The notes under the pieces: generated by a model
What the model saw: the letters and a program-made list of their open reading frames with translations, nothing else
What the model was told of the DNA's origin: nothing
The model's database searches: none
Assembly (NCBI RefSeq): GCF_002878395.1
Contig: NW_025860098.1
Location: forward strand, 225,709-289,708
Direction of reading: 5' to 3'
From: Capsicum annuum
Lineage: Eukaryota > Streptophyta > Magnoliopsida > Solanales > Solanaceae
Length of the DNA: 64,000 bases
Shown: one piece after another, positions 34,606 to 47,049 of the stretch
Layout of the letters: each line of letters starts with the position of its first letter
How positions within the stretch are numbered: position 1 is the stretch's first letter
Position numbers and translations under genes: made by a program

Positions 34606-36035
34606 TCATTTTAGAATTCAAGCTTATTTTTGGAGTTGTATCGGCTTAGTTTGGCATTATGGGTGTATAGATATTGTTTGTGTTGTTTTGTGTTACTTTT
34701 TTTTCTTTGTTGAGTGCCTACGTGCTCTTTGTTTATAGTTTTTATCTTATGTGTTACCGCTTTATATCTGGCATCATGTGCATAACCCAAGTCATTTTTT
34801 CTGCAACAAGTCCGTAGACCTCTAGTTGAGTCATCCTTATCTTAGGAGGGGGAGCTGTTGGCTGGTATGGAGATGGTGGAAAGCTAAAGCAGCCACTATC
34901 GACCAAACGCTAGCTCGAACAACCTTGTTAGTGAACCCAACATAGGTCAGCCTTTAGGTCATGCTTATCTGCATCATATTGAGACCTAGAGGGACCCGCT
35001 TGGTCCGTTTTAGGAAACTCACCTCTAAGGGATCCCTACATGCTAAATGTTGCATCTTCGAGGGTAACAACGTTATTTGACAGACTGATTTGGGCAAAAG
35101 CATGTGTTAGAAGTAAAGTGTGTAGACAAGAAATTGTTGGAAAAAATGATAAAAAGGAGTGAAGAAAAAAAGAGATTTGGTAGTTTTTAGGGTTCTTTAT
35201 GGCTTTTGTTTTTTACAATTCAAAAAAAATGTTTTTTTACTTTTTGAATTCATTTTCCAAAAAATAAAAAACGTTAAAAAGATTTTTCTTTTTTTCTTTA
35301 GTAAGTATTCACAATTCGAGAACTCCAAAAATTTTTTCCTTTCAATAGGAGCTTTGTACATTTTTATATTGGTATTAGTTTCTAATTAAAAATCCAAAAG
35401 ATTTTATTTTTATCGTCTGTCTTTAGTTGCGTCTCTCAATTAAGGGTTTAGTTTGTCATTTAATCCTTAATTGTCCAATCTGGACGAACTACGCACCCCT
35501 AATTCTCCTCTCTCGGGAGTGAGATACTTAGGCAGCCTATTGTTGGTTCGGGGATCTTATTCGAAATATCCAAAACAATTTTATTCACTCTTCAGTTAGA
35601 GTAGGTGTTGTATACATGTTATAAAAGAAAACTACAAAAAGATTTTTCTTTAATAGGTTCAAGTTTCATCTTTGTAGTAAATTCAAATTGAAAACTCCAA
35701 AAGATTTTCTTTGGTAATCATAGGTTTCACTTTGTATAGGGATTTTTAACCTGAAAAATGCAAAAAAGATTTTCATCAATTCTTTTCACAATTTATTTTC
35801 TTTTCTTTTTAAAATTTTAACAAAAAGAAAAAGAATGAAAAAAGAGTTTGACTGTCCATTTTGGCAAGACTTCACGAACTACGCACACCCGATTCTCCTC
35901 TTTCGGGGGTGAGATACGTTGGTGCCCTTCTTGGGTTTGGTGATATTTTCTAAATGAAAAAAAGGTTTTGAAGAAAAATGTTGAACTCTAACATAATTTT
36001 TGCCTCTTGTTCAGTTAGTTTAAGGTGGTTGATTT
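34606..36035 (+). other. E3 leader with two dispersed repeat copies
   Basis: Non-coding, with poly-A and poly-T runs. Two copies of a 70-bp motif, GAACTACGCAC followed by GATTCTCCTCT and GTGAGATAC, occur at about 35484-35555 and 35875-35942. A third is at 38400-38465. The small open frame at 35159-35389 is Phe- and Lys-rich low-complexity sequence and is not supported. Confidence 0.6.
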
Positions 36036-37388
36036 ATGGCTTCCCGACCGGTCCTCCATATCACACCTAAAGAAGGGTTAGTTGTGTCCAACAAGGATAT
36101 AGAGAGTGGCATCATGGATGAAACGAAGAGTCAGAAAATTGAGAGTTTAAAGGAAGAGAATTTGAGACCGATACAAGAAATGATAGAAATGTACTGATCT
36201 TGGGCCAGTGGGATGCCTCCACCTCTGTTCCCTCCTTTTGACCCTGTAAATACTTTAAGTCTTCCACCAAAATTGCAAAATCAGTTTCCTACTGTTGCTG
36301 ATGCACCACAACATGCCTCATAATCCATTCCACATCAAACACACCTCAATACTTCCACTACTCTTTCTTTAGCTCCTCAGTATAATTCTACCACATTCAT
36401 TGCACCATATACCGTCTATGCTTTTATTGCTCAACCTTCTAGTAAGGCTTCCACTTGGGCTAGTGGACCCATGTTTAAGGATCTTGATGATCATTGCTGT
36501 ACTCTTGAGCCTGCCAAAATTTCTTACCAAGCATCCTAGCATGCTAGAAGAGCCCGAGAAAATGGTTGGGAAAGTTAAGAGTGTACAAAATAATGTAAAA
36601 AGTTCCTTGGGACTTGTGGGATATGAAGATATTTCATATAAAAATTGGGGCATGTTTTTAAGTGTTAACCTTCCTACAAACTTTGAGACATCAAAATTTG
36701 AGGAGCTTGGTGGACATAATGATTCTGTGAAACATTTGGGACGATATTACAATCAATCAAGGAAAAATGAAGGAAAGAAGAAAGAAAACACACCTATTAT
36801 CATGACAGGGCCAAAACAAAGTTTGGGAGGTCTAACTCACCAATATTGTCAGCCTCAATCCCAGGATTACATATCAAATCCACTTACTCATCTGCAATGA
36901 GGCTCGTCTTTTCAAAATCCAAGGAGTTCCATTCCAATTCTCAATGTCCTTTGAACAACAGACAATTGTGTACCCATCCATCTTCTTATCCACAATGGCA
37001 TTCACCTGTTCCTGAACATCGTCCTCGACCCCCACAAATTTACCAAGGAACCTCTAAATCCAAGTTTCATCCAAGGCTAGAGTTCGCAAAGAGGAGGGAG
37101 CAAAGGATAATTTCATGCCTATTGGGAAATCCTATGCCAGTTTGTTCCAGAGATTGAGACAGAGGGGCATGATTACTCCTCTCCTTGGGTATACACCTAA
37201 TCCACATTTAAGAAATTTTGACCCTAGTGTATGATGGTCATATCATTCTAATGTTCATGGTGACAATATTGATGATTGTCAGGCTTTGGAAAGAGAAATT
37301 GAAAAGATGATTCAGGATAGATCAATTATGGTGCAGAACATTGACAGCGAGGAAAGCTATCATCATGTTGATATGCAAACCAGTGGCT
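36036..37388 (+). pseudogene. E3 gag remnant
   Basis: ATG at 36036 opens MASRPVLHITPKEG. The same frame has stops at 36195 (Trp-like position before SWASGMPPP) and 36318. Further on, in other frames, are YEDISYKNWGMF, NLPTNFETSKFEELGGHND and LGRYYNQ, recognisable as the conserved gag core of Tat/Ogre elements. The text then skips most of the capsid. Near 37100-37380 is the C-terminal part with ASLFQRLRQRGMITPLLGYT, CQALEREIEKMIQD and VQNIDSEE. So gag carries a large internal deletion as well as stops and shifts. Confidence 0.75.
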
Positions 37389-39845
37389 AATTTGTCAGGC
37401 TGAGCAATTGAAAAGATACCCCTCTCCCTCATAGGAAGAGGTCTGGTAGTTTGTTTTGTTTTATTTCCTGTTATCCGAATTATTTCAGGGTTGTAGTTCG
37501 GGATCTATCTTGTTTTGTCCATTTATGTTAAAACCCTTATGTCTTTTATTTTATTTAAATAGAGTGTCCTTTTTTCCTTTGTGTTTTAAATATGTGTTTT
37601 TTTATTTTCTTTCCACAGTACAATTTATTTTGACTCTAGTGACATGACATGCTAACAGAAATTTTAGCTAGATCTTAAAATCCAATTTAATCATGAACAT
37701 TGAATTAGAGGTTTGAAGTTAGAAAAAGAGAGCATCTGAGAAAATATGTAGAGTGCTAAGACATTTAGAGATAAGTTTAAGCCTTCTTTGAAAATTAAGG
37801 CCATTTATTTTGAGAATCACAAGAATAAATTGGTCATCAATTGAAAAACATAGCTCAATTAGGTCAAATAGCGCATGTGTGCTCCCGAGGATCAGAACAA
37901 AATCAACTCCACAAAAGCATAAGTCATTCAATGTGAGGGATGTACACAAAGGTGGAGTTTTATGTTCGGCAAGTGTAGAAGAAGAGGTGGCACATATAAC
38001 TTGGGCAAGTTAGTGCTATAAAACATGTCATAAGTGATATTGATCATCTACTTTCACATTCCATGCTATGTAATAGCATCTTCAAGGATTGATATGACAA
38101 AGCCATTTCATTTGCTATCCAAATATTATGTCATCTTTTGTTTACCGCATTTAAGCCTTAGTGTTATTTTCTTTCATACCCCTCTTTTAAAATTGAGATA
38201 GAGTCAACAAATCTCAAAAGAAAAGTGTCGAGTAAAAGACTAGAGTCAGAAAAATTTTCAAAAGAAGGAGAGGAAAATGTGTCCAAAAGGGAAGAAAAGA
38301 GTGTCAAGAAAATTAGAGTCAGAAAAATCACAAAGAAAAAGAGTCAACAAAAGAAAGAAAAGGAAAAAAGAAATCAGAATTAAGCAAAACAAGATGCCAG
38401 AACTACTCATGACCTGATTCTCCTCTCTTGAGGGTGAGATACGTAGGCTGCCCTACTCAGGGCTCGGTCCAACCAAATAAAAGTTTAGAATTTCCCAGTC
38501 AAAAGAAATTGGGGCATGAGTTACTCCTCATTGTTTGAGTCGATTCCAAAAGTTGTAAGTCCTACCCCACTTCAAGTGTCATTTGGGCCCCATGCCATCC
38601 TTTCTTTCTTACCCTATCCAAAAGCTAAATTACAACCAAAGAAAGACCTTCAGATCAATCTTCAAGGATATTAAGACTAAGCATGCAAGGATATGATGAT
38701 GCATTTGGGAACTACTTGTCTTCCTCAGCATAAGAAATTAGGAGAGAAATAAAAATGAGAGAGTCTTATTGGTGAAAACCCTCACGGGCACTATAAGACA
38801 ATGGTAAGTTAAGAGAGATAAAAATGAGAAAGTCTTATTAGTGAAAACTCTCACGGGAACCGTAAGACGACTGTGAGATAAAGGAAATAAAGATAAGAGA
38901 GTGTCATTAGAGGAAAAAAAATGAGAGAAGCTTGTTGGAAAAAACCCTTCAAGGCGCCACTAGCCGAATGGGGTTTTAAATGCAATTGAAGCAACTCGGT
39001 TTCAAGGACATTAACTCAACAACAATGGGTAGAAAATTTGGATGAAAAGATCAAGCTTCTTAATCCAAAAATCATGGAATAACCATTAGAGTTGACTATC
39101 ATTTTTAGATAATTTTTTTATTTTTTGTCTAAATGAGCACATTTACTGTATTTTCTCTCTCTTCTTTATTTTTATTTTATTTTCTTGAGTTAGTTATCCA
39201 AATAAAAGTCACTGTCATTTTTCTCTTGTCTTTGAGTCAAGATCGTGTCAAAATATGTGAGAAAAGATTTCAAAACTAGCTACTGGCTTCTTTAATTGCA
39301 CAAAGCAAGAAAAAAGAGCCAGTACATACAAAAGACATGATTGTGAGCCAAAATAAGGCATACATAAAGTTCTGTCAACAGATAAGTCTGGGCACTCATG
39401 GAAATACCAAAGTTCAAAGGGTTTATCTGAAGAGCATGGCAAAATAAAGATACTATGTTTGTTTCAAAGTCGCTCTTAATAATTTGAGCTTGAGTCAATG
39501 ATGCATCAAGTCAATGATATATGTAATGGATGGAAGCAAGGTTAAATTTGATGAAGACAAGGGAGTTTGCCATGAAAGCCAAAGCCACAAACCAACCACC
39601 ATGTTTTAAACTCACAAGTTTTATTTGATGAAACAGGAAACATATTACCTTCAAAGTAAGGACTTCAGAGCATAAATATCAAGGGCTGCAATGCCTCACT
39701 TTTATAAATGCAGGAATCAATATTGCTACATAGGTTTGATAGTCAAATCATGGTAAAAATTCATCATTCTATATCCTTCGGAGACACACTTTTCCAGGGA
39801 TTTCAGTTTGCATTTGTTAGATGATACACTTCTTAAATTGAACCT
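37389..39845 (+). other. E3 interior after gag, no pol
   Basis: Non-coding. It holds the third copy of the 70-bp leader motif (38400-38465), and a two-unit tandem repeat at about 38758-38882 built on GAGAGTCTTATTGGTGAAAA with CTCACGGG and TAAGAC. No RT, RNase H or integrase motif was found on either strand. Confidence 0.6.
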
Positions 39846-40980
39846 TTACTCCTAGGAGATGTACCTTCTAGTTGAGTCATTTCCCTTGATTCTTATAAGA
39901 CGTACCTCTTATTTGATTCATCCCACTTGATTTCTATAAGACGTACCTTTTAGTCGAGTCATTCCCTTTGATTCCTAGAAGACGTACCTTTTAGTTGAGT
40001 CATTCTCATTGATTCCTAGAATACGTACCTTTTAGTCGAGTCATCCCCCTTGATTCCAATCAGACGTACCTTTTAGTCGAGTCATTTCCCTTGATTCCTA
40101 TAAGATGTACCTTTTAGTAGAGTCATTTCCCTAGATTCCTATAAGACATACCTTTTAGTCGAGTCATCTCCTTTTGATTCTTATCAGACATACCTTTAAG
40201 TCGAGTCATTCCTCTTGACCCCTAGAAGATGTACCTTTTATTCGAGTCACCCCCTTGATTCCTATAAGGCGTACCTTTTAGTCGATTCATTCCCCTTGAC
40301 CCCTAGAAGATGTACCTTTTAGTCGAGTCACCCCCCTTGATTCCTATAAGGCATACCTTTTAGTCGAGTCATCCCACTTGATTCGTATAAGATGTACGTT
40401 TTAGTCAAGTTATTCCCCTTAAACCCTAGAAGATGTACCTTTTAGTCGAGTCATCCCCCTTGATTCCTATCAGACGTATATTTTAGTCGAGTCATCTCCT
40501 TTTAATTCTTATAAGGCGTACCTTTTAGTCGATTCATCCCACTTGATTCCTATAAGATGTACCTTTTAGTTGAGTCATTCCCCTTGAACCCTAGAAGATG
40601 TACCTTTTAGTCGAGTCATCCCCTTTGATTCCTATAAAACGTACCTTTTAGTCAAGTCATTTCCCTGGATTCCTATAAGATGTACCTTTTAGTCGAGTCA
40701 TTTCCCAGGATTTCTATAAGGCACCCATTTTAGTTGAGTCATTTCCTTGGATTCCTATAAGATGTACCTTTTAGTCAAGTCATCTCCTTTTGATTCCTAT
40801 CAGACTTACCTTTTAGTCGAGTCATTTCACTTGATTCCTATAAGATGTACCTTTTAGTTGAGGTATCTCCTTTTGATTCCTATTAGATGTACCTTTTAGT
40901 TGAGTCATTCCCATTGATTCCTACAAGACATACCTTTCTAGTTGAATTATTCCAATTAACTCATATAAGATGCATTTCTT
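39846..40980. repeat. 41-bp minisatellite, about 28 units
   Basis: Direct tandem units of 40-42 bp built on TTGATTCCTATAAGACGTAC and CTTTTAGTCGAGTCATCC, counted from successive GTACC-type positions (39861, 39902, 39943, 39984 and so on to about 40969). Units differ by scattered substitutions, with alternation between CCTATAAG and CCTAGAAG types suggesting duplication of unit pairs. The period is not a multiple of three and no frame is open, so it is not coding. A single related segment occurs in the leader near 34808-34835. There are no spacers, so it is not a CRISPR array. Confidence 0.9.
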
Positions 40981-41580
40981 TGTTTGGGATAATTTTCTTT
41001 TTAGTTTTGATGTAATTTTAGGAGCCAGCCTGAAGAATAGGGTGAATAAATAAAAAGTCAAGTAACATGGTGAAGAATTTGAAAGTCAAGTAACAAATTG
41101 ATTAACTTGAAAGTCAACAGATTAAAAATAGCAAGTCAGGAACCTTCTTGGAGAATAGGGTGAAGAAGTTGAAAGGCAAGCAATAAGTTGAAGAAATTAC
41201 AAGTCAGGAGCCCGCCTGAAGAACAGGGTGATGAAATAGCAAGTCAAGAGTCTAAGAAGCTACATAGATAAGATTTTTGTAATTTTCATTTATGTTTTTA
41301 ACTTGTAATTTTCATTTTTTGATATAATGATAGAGCTGCGGATCGGAACCTCGACGGTACCTCACTCAACACTCCAACTCGCTATAGTCCATTCTCTTTC
41401 CAATCCTTTGAGATACTTGTGACTTAATTCCCTCGTCACTTGGGTAGGTTATCCAAAGTCAAGAGTTGGTTACCCTCCTTCTATTTTATCGCTTTTGAAT
41501 AATGGTCGGAACAAAATTCTGTCTCATTGTCTATTTCATTTTCTGAAAATACTTCGTGTTTACATTCAAATGGGGCATGA
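40981..41580 (+). other. E3 3' interior and polypurine-like tract
   Basis: Contains irregular repeats of GAAGAATAGGGTGAA and AGTCAAGTAAC type text (41030-41250) and, directly before the 3' LTR, AAATGGGGCATGA (41568-41580), the likely polypurine tract. Confidence 0.6.
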
Positions 41581-43292
41581 TGTAGACACCTAATTTCGTC
41601 CATTCACAACTTAGTTTCATCGTTTATCCCATCTTACCATGTATCCTATCCGTGTGGTAATTTTTCCACAAGAAAAATAAATAAATAATCACTTTATCTT
41701 TTTACCTATTTATTTATTTATTTATTTATTTATGTGTCTTTATTCAAATAACAAAAGATAACAAATTTTATCTTCTTTTAAAACCTCCTAACAACCCCTC
41801 CAATAAAATACAACCACCTCACATTATTCCAATCATCACCACCCTAACTACCCATGTGATCCCCCCTCCTTTTTCTTGTCCACAAAGAAAGAATATATGT
41901 GGGACCCATTAAAATTCCCACATCATAACAAATCCATGCCCATTATAAAAGAAAAATTCTAAGAGGAAAAAAAAGAGGCTCATTCTTGAATCATCATCTT
42001 CTCCACAATAACAAAAATCATAAAATAATCTTCCTCACAAGAAAAAAATAAAATAAATAAAATAAAATGCGCCGGTGAGCAGTAACAGCATGAATAGTAA
42101 TGGCATGAATAGTAATGGAGTGAACAGTAAAAATGTGAATAGTAATGGCGTGAAAAGTGACGGTGAACGGGTCATTACTTGTCGAGTTGGATTGTTGGTG
42201 TTAAGGTTCGGCTCGAGGTTTCCGGGTGCAGACTCTCTTTATTCGAATAACATTGAGTTCTAAAGCTTTAAATTGAGGTCCAATTCTACTTTTTTTTCTC
42301 TTTTTATTTCATTTTTTATTATATTTGGTGTTGGATTGAATATTGTGTGTTATTGGGTCCTTGTTGGTGATGAATGCGTGTACTCATGGTTGGTTTGCTT
42401 GATTATGATTTTGGTGAAATGGTATCTCATTTGAGAATTGAAATTGGTTGTTTGGGGATGGAATTGAGAAATTGATAAAAAGTTGAATTTAGATTAACTT
42501 TGGTTTATTGTTGTTTTGTTTAATTCGTAATAAGCATTAATATTGTTGGAATATGATAGAATTATGATATATTGAAATGGATAGTCAAACGTCAGTTTAG
42601 GTAGGCAAAACTTAGGAGTGATGTGTTTATGAATTGTTTGGAATGTTTAATGTGCTTGCGAATGTTTGGTTTCTAGTTTATCGTGTTTAATTCGGATGTA
42701 TCATTTGGTCGGGAAATGCCCCGAAGTACTTGTATTATTTTTGTCCGGGGAATGCCCCGAGGTATTTGTACTCAGAGGACGTTTGTGATGAAGGCCCGAG
42801 GCATCGATTGAGGCATTGGAGTTTAGTCTAAAATTAGTTCAGAATAGGATTTTACATTACTGTATTTTTCTATTTTTCTGGACTGTATAACTCGAATTGA
42901 ACATCATTTTTTGAACTTGTTTTGTTTAAGTGCGATTGTTTGTTTTGCATGTTTGTTTGGTTTATACATCTCATAGTGTTCAAATTAGCCAATATGCTCC
43001 ACCAAGAGACCAAGATCAAACCACGGGATCGAGGGGTGCCTAACACCTTTCCCTCGGTCAACAGAATTTTTTAGCTAGAATCTCTGTTCGCAAACCAGTT
43101 TAAAGAGTCAAATGGTTTTGAAAAGGGTTTCCAAAGGTGACTTGGCACACCTGATTTATGCCAAGTGGTGACTCTGAATAAAAATGTAAATGTTTCTTTT
43201 TCGAAAGAAATTTTCAGCTTTTGTCACTTTGATAATAAAACAATTTTGAAACCTAAAACAAATCTTTTGGAGTATAAAAAAAGGGTGTAAAA
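41581..43292 (+). repeat. E3 3' LTR
   Basis: 1,712 bp, colinear with the 5' LTR. It is longer because of an expanded TTTA microsatellite (41706-41733) and more copies of a 15-bp repeat (42070-42150). TATA-like box at 41944-41951. Its end GTGTAAAA is followed by CATGG. Confidence 0.85.
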
Positions 43293-43297
43293 CATGG

Positions 43298-45749
43298 ATT
43301 TACTGATATCTGAGTTATTACTACTAGGATACTGAGTTTACCGATATGAATATCTGGGTTTACTGATATTGATAACTGAATGATTGTTTCTGATAGTTAT
43401 GAATTATGAAGAACTAATCTGAATAACTGTATCTAACAGTCCTGAATCTGAATACTGATAACATGAGTTCCATATAACTGATATATCATGAGTACTGATA
43501 ACTGATAACATGAGTTTTGATAACTGAATTACTGATAACATGAGTGACTGTATTTGACAGTCCTGAATCTGATGGAACTATATTAGTTCCGTACTATATC
43601 TGAGATGACTGTGACAGTCCTGATATTCTTAAGAACTATTTGAGTTCTTTTACTGAGACTGATACTGAAACTATGAGAAGTAGTTATTTAACCGACATGC
43701 CCCATGTGTACTATTATAGCTGAGCTGGGGTCCAATCGCTGCCCTAATTGGAAAGGTGTCAATACCACGCCACTGGTAGAGACAAGCCATGAGTAACCCT
43801 CATCTGTCAGTGTCCGCAAAAGAGAACGGTAGGGTCCTCATCTGGCGGTGTTTATCCACCTCATCAACCCTCATCTGATGGTGTTGATGTATCAACCTAT
43901 GCTGGCTACATAGTTTTGGTATGCAAGGATGACTTCTAAGGATCACACCCTCATCTAAAAGTGTGTGTCCCCATCCTTGGGTTCACTCAGTGCTAATTTG
44001 TACTCCCATCTGATTAGACTCTGAACATGATTAACTGAACTAAATTAATACTGTTTTATTTCTTAGCTAAGTTTATTGAGTTCTGCTGACTGACGAAATA
44101 CTACTGAGATCTGAGGACTGACTAAGAGTACTAAAGTTACTGAGTACTGAGTAGGAATGGACTGATACTACATTTACATGAGTTTTCTTGAGTCATGAGA
44201 CTGACAGAAGTCTACTGAACATGGCTTGAATGAGAGTATCGTGAAAACATGACATGGATCTAGGCACACAACTATATTTTTTGGGTACAAGTGCCCCAGG
44301 ACTCGATAGAACGAAACTGACACAATATGACAATTCTTGATCATAGGACTAAAGTCCGCAATTCATAATACCATAAGTTGGGGATTTCATGAAAGCACTT
44401 GATAATCATAATCTTGTACATGAATAGGAATGTATCTTAATATATCATAATTTCATAATTTTAATTTCACTTGCATGACATGAACTGGTATACATGCTAA
44501 CATAATATAGTTCCATTACTTAACTTTCATGAACTATTTGTCAAACACTTGCAAGACATAGCTTCAACATGAAAATCATTTAGATCATGTAGTATTAACA
44601 TGAATTCATTATTTAGATCACTAATGGATTACAAGGCACAATTCATTCACTTGAACATTTTCACAAACACTTGAAAGGCATGGTTTTATACTTAGGTGTA
44701 TATAACATGCTCCCAATTCATGACCATAACCACCTATTCACATATCAAGGTTTTCAACATATAATAGTCATAATTCAACACACATGGGAAACATGGATAT
44801 TTCATTCATCAATTAACATATATCAATATTATGGGTATAACATCGAACTTGCAAATCTCAAGAACTCAACATAAAGTTCATATGAATAATACCATAAATA
44901 AATTAGTTTTCATGATTCTTGAGATAACTCATCGAATTAAAACTCAATTTAACATCAACAACATAATTATAAATACCCCACAACAAAATATTCATGATAG
45001 ATAACTTAAAACTTGATTCTTGAGATCCATGGATGAAAGGAATCCATGGATGAACACTATGCATACCTTAATACTTGATTCTACAAAGATTGACGGAGAG
45101 AATTTCTTGAAATTAAATCTCCAATTGAAAACCATCTTCTTGTTCTTGATATAAAATCAAAGAAAAGAGTGTATTTTAGTTGAAAATGCGGTTATTCCAC
45201 GTTTATGGAATACATAGGGGTGGAAGATGATCGAAATTCCCTTAAGAAAAGGGAGAAAGACGCAGCTGTCCCTTTGTTGACTGTCTGATAGGCTAAGTAA
45301 ATTGATCATAACTCTTTAATCAAAAGTTGGATTTGGATGAAACAACTTGCATTGGAAAGAAGACTCAAAGATATTTCGTTTTATATATAGCAGACCTCCC
45401 TGTTTATTATGTACAGAAAGTTATAATCGTTTGAAGTTGACCCAAAAACTTTGGCTTAAAATGCGCCCAGAATGCGGGAGCATTTCAAACCAGTGAGTTC
45501 AGCCACTGAAATGTGCACAAAATGAGCCTGAAATTTTTCCAAGGCATACTAGAAAGTTTTCCTATCGCAACGCAACTTGAAAATCCAAAAATGGAGGTCG
45601 GGAAGGTCGCCAACTAAATACCAAAAGTTTGGAGGCTTGAAATATGACTAAGTGTTGAACACTTAGCAAAAATTCTTCTAAGTGTTGGATTTTCTTCTTA
45701 TCAAGCCTTAAGGAGCTAAGTTAGAGTTAGAATTTTACGGGGTCTTACA
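43298..45749 (-). repeat. D1 5' LTR, outer part (5' end of the LTR)
   Basis: In element sense it starts TGTAAGACCCC at 45749. Colinear with 60350-62609 of D2 and, in its outer kilobase, with 29244-30243. It contains hairpin units at 43862-43889 (arms CATCAAC/GTTGATG) and 43944-43965 (arms CACAC/GTGTG) around a CCTCATCTGATGG-like core, and a further inverted repeat at 45459-45485. Confidence 0.85.
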
Positions 45750-46154
45750 CTAACACTCCTAAACTCTAAATTTCTCAGGTTTATTTCCTTAGGTTTATTC
45801 CTTGATTATTAAATTCATCTCTTGATTCTTAAACTATCAAACAACTAGTAATTCACCTACTAAGTTGGTTGATTAGTTCTTGAGTCCAAATTCTTTCACC
45901 GTCCATTTTCTTTCAAGCTCTTCTCTTCTTATATCATTGTTACTTATTGATTCAAGTCCCTACATATTTTCTTTGAATTATTCAAACAAGATTTCACTTT
46001 GGCCACAAGGAGAGATAGACACCTTATGAACCATAAGAGTATAAACAACTCTCAATATTTGCCAATTCAATTATGAGGTCTACAAAGGTGAGAATCTTAC
46101 ATGTGTTGGTGTGAATATTTTAATTCTAATCTTGATTGTTCATTTTTTATGTAC
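45750..46154 (+). other. Element F leader, resumed after the nested block
   Basis: Begins CTAAC next to the D1 LTR end. AT-rich untranslated sequence up to the F gag. Assigned to F because it lies between the F leader text (2221-2385) and the F gag and has no relation to D1. Confidence 0.5.
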
Positions 46155-47049
46155 ATGGAATCATAAGGGAGTATTTCTTTGGTAGCCTCAGATAATTGTG
46201 ACTACAAAATAGGAGATTATGATTGTGGTAAAGAAAGTTATGGCTATGAGAAAGATGGAGATTATAGAGGCTTAGAGTGTAGCCATGATCAAGAGTTGTG
46301 TGACATTGAGAGATACTATTCAAAAGAAGAATGTGAGATGAATGATGACCTAGTTATTATAGAGAATATGGAGATGGTGAATAGCCTTATGATGGTTATT
46401 ATGAGAAAGATATGGCATGTGAAGAGTATTACACTTCCACTTTGAGTATAGAGGAGATGTAAGGTATAACCCATTCTCTTATGCATCTTATGAGAGTCAC
46501 GGTGAGAATGTACGTAATGATTATGAAGTTTTGTATTCTTCGTATTGTGGTACTTCTTAACAAAATAGAATAGAAGTTAATATTTATACTAACTATACTA
46601 GAGGTCGCCCCATGGGAATAAATACGTGTGCAATCCCAAGGCCTAGGGGTATTACATCTTATTCTTCTTATCCTAGTGCCCAAATATGAGGAAACCGAAA
46701 CTAAGGTAAATATAGATGGTATGGTAGGAGTCATGGTCCTTCTACTCTATCCATCATTATTTGAGAGTAAGATCCCAATGTGTACCTTGAATGGGAATGG
46801 CAATGCGAAAGGATCTTCAAGGATTATACTATGAGCAACGTCGAACAAGCCACATATGCCCTTAGGTGCAATCAATGTTCGCCCTTAAGATGGTGGAAAC
46901 TTTCAATAAATCCCAATCCAACATGGGGTGCCTTAAAAGAGTTCATGAGGTCAATCTATGTGCCAAATGGATACAAAAAGCTTTATAATAGTTATCTAAG
47001 AAGACAAGCTAGAAATTTTTGGAGTGCTGAGATGTGTTCTTATCCTTGA
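46155..47049 (+). pseudogene. Element F gag remnant
   Basis: An ATG at 46155 opens a frame with an early stop, then a Tyr-, Asp- and Glu-rich stretch (46179-46445, DYDCGKESYGYEKDGDYRG). After frame changes, 46780-47049 contains YLEWEWQCERIF, WWKLSI, and WGALKEFMRSIYVPNGYKKL, matching the Ty3-type gag capsid pattern (LEWE..., ...W..., M-R-x-FVP-x-Y). It lies at the expected place downstream of the PBS. Broken by at least two frameshifts. Confidence 0.65.

Larger units (their letters stand above)
32919..43292 (+). mobile_element. Element E3: 10.4 kb pol-less Tat/Ogre-like LTR retrotransposon
   Basis: Plus-strand element inside the D1 5' LTR with a perfect CATGG duplication on both sides (32914-32918, 43293-43297). 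LTRs 32919-34583 and 41581-43292, PBS-like site 34588-34605, gag remnant 36036-37388, no RT, RNase H or integrase in the 4.2 kb between gag and the 3' LTR, a 28-unit minisatellite (39846-40980), and a purine-rich tract before the 3' LTR. The aligned D2 solo LTR has an uninterrupted single CATGG at this site, confirming the insertion. Lineage is inferred from gag motifs and PBS type. Confidence 0.85.
22790..45749 (-). mobile_element. Element D1: non-autonomous Del/Tekay-like LTR retrotransposon
   Basis: Minus-strand element with long LTRs starting TGTAAGACCCCGTAAAATT and ending GGGCGTTACA. 5' LTR: 45749-43298 plus 32918-32264 (split by E3), about 3.1 kb. Four bases later is a tRNA-Met PBS (32259-32247). 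The interior (32246-30257) has no gag or pol. PPT is at 30256-30244, then the 3' LTR, 30243-29244 plus 22978-22790 (split by E2). Roughly 1.9 kb of the 3' LTR is missing at the junction with A2. Right flank CTAAC at 45750-45754. The LTR ends, PBS and PPT are those of the Tekay group as I remember them. Confidence 0.75.

Noticed and set aside
36369..36653. 94-codon frame opposite the E3 gag
   Set aside because: Antisense shadow of gag text that has recognisable motifs on the plus strand.
39846..40980. Possible CRISPR array (regular short repeats)
   Set aside because: Units are contiguous tandem repeats with no spacers, inside a plant retrotransposon.
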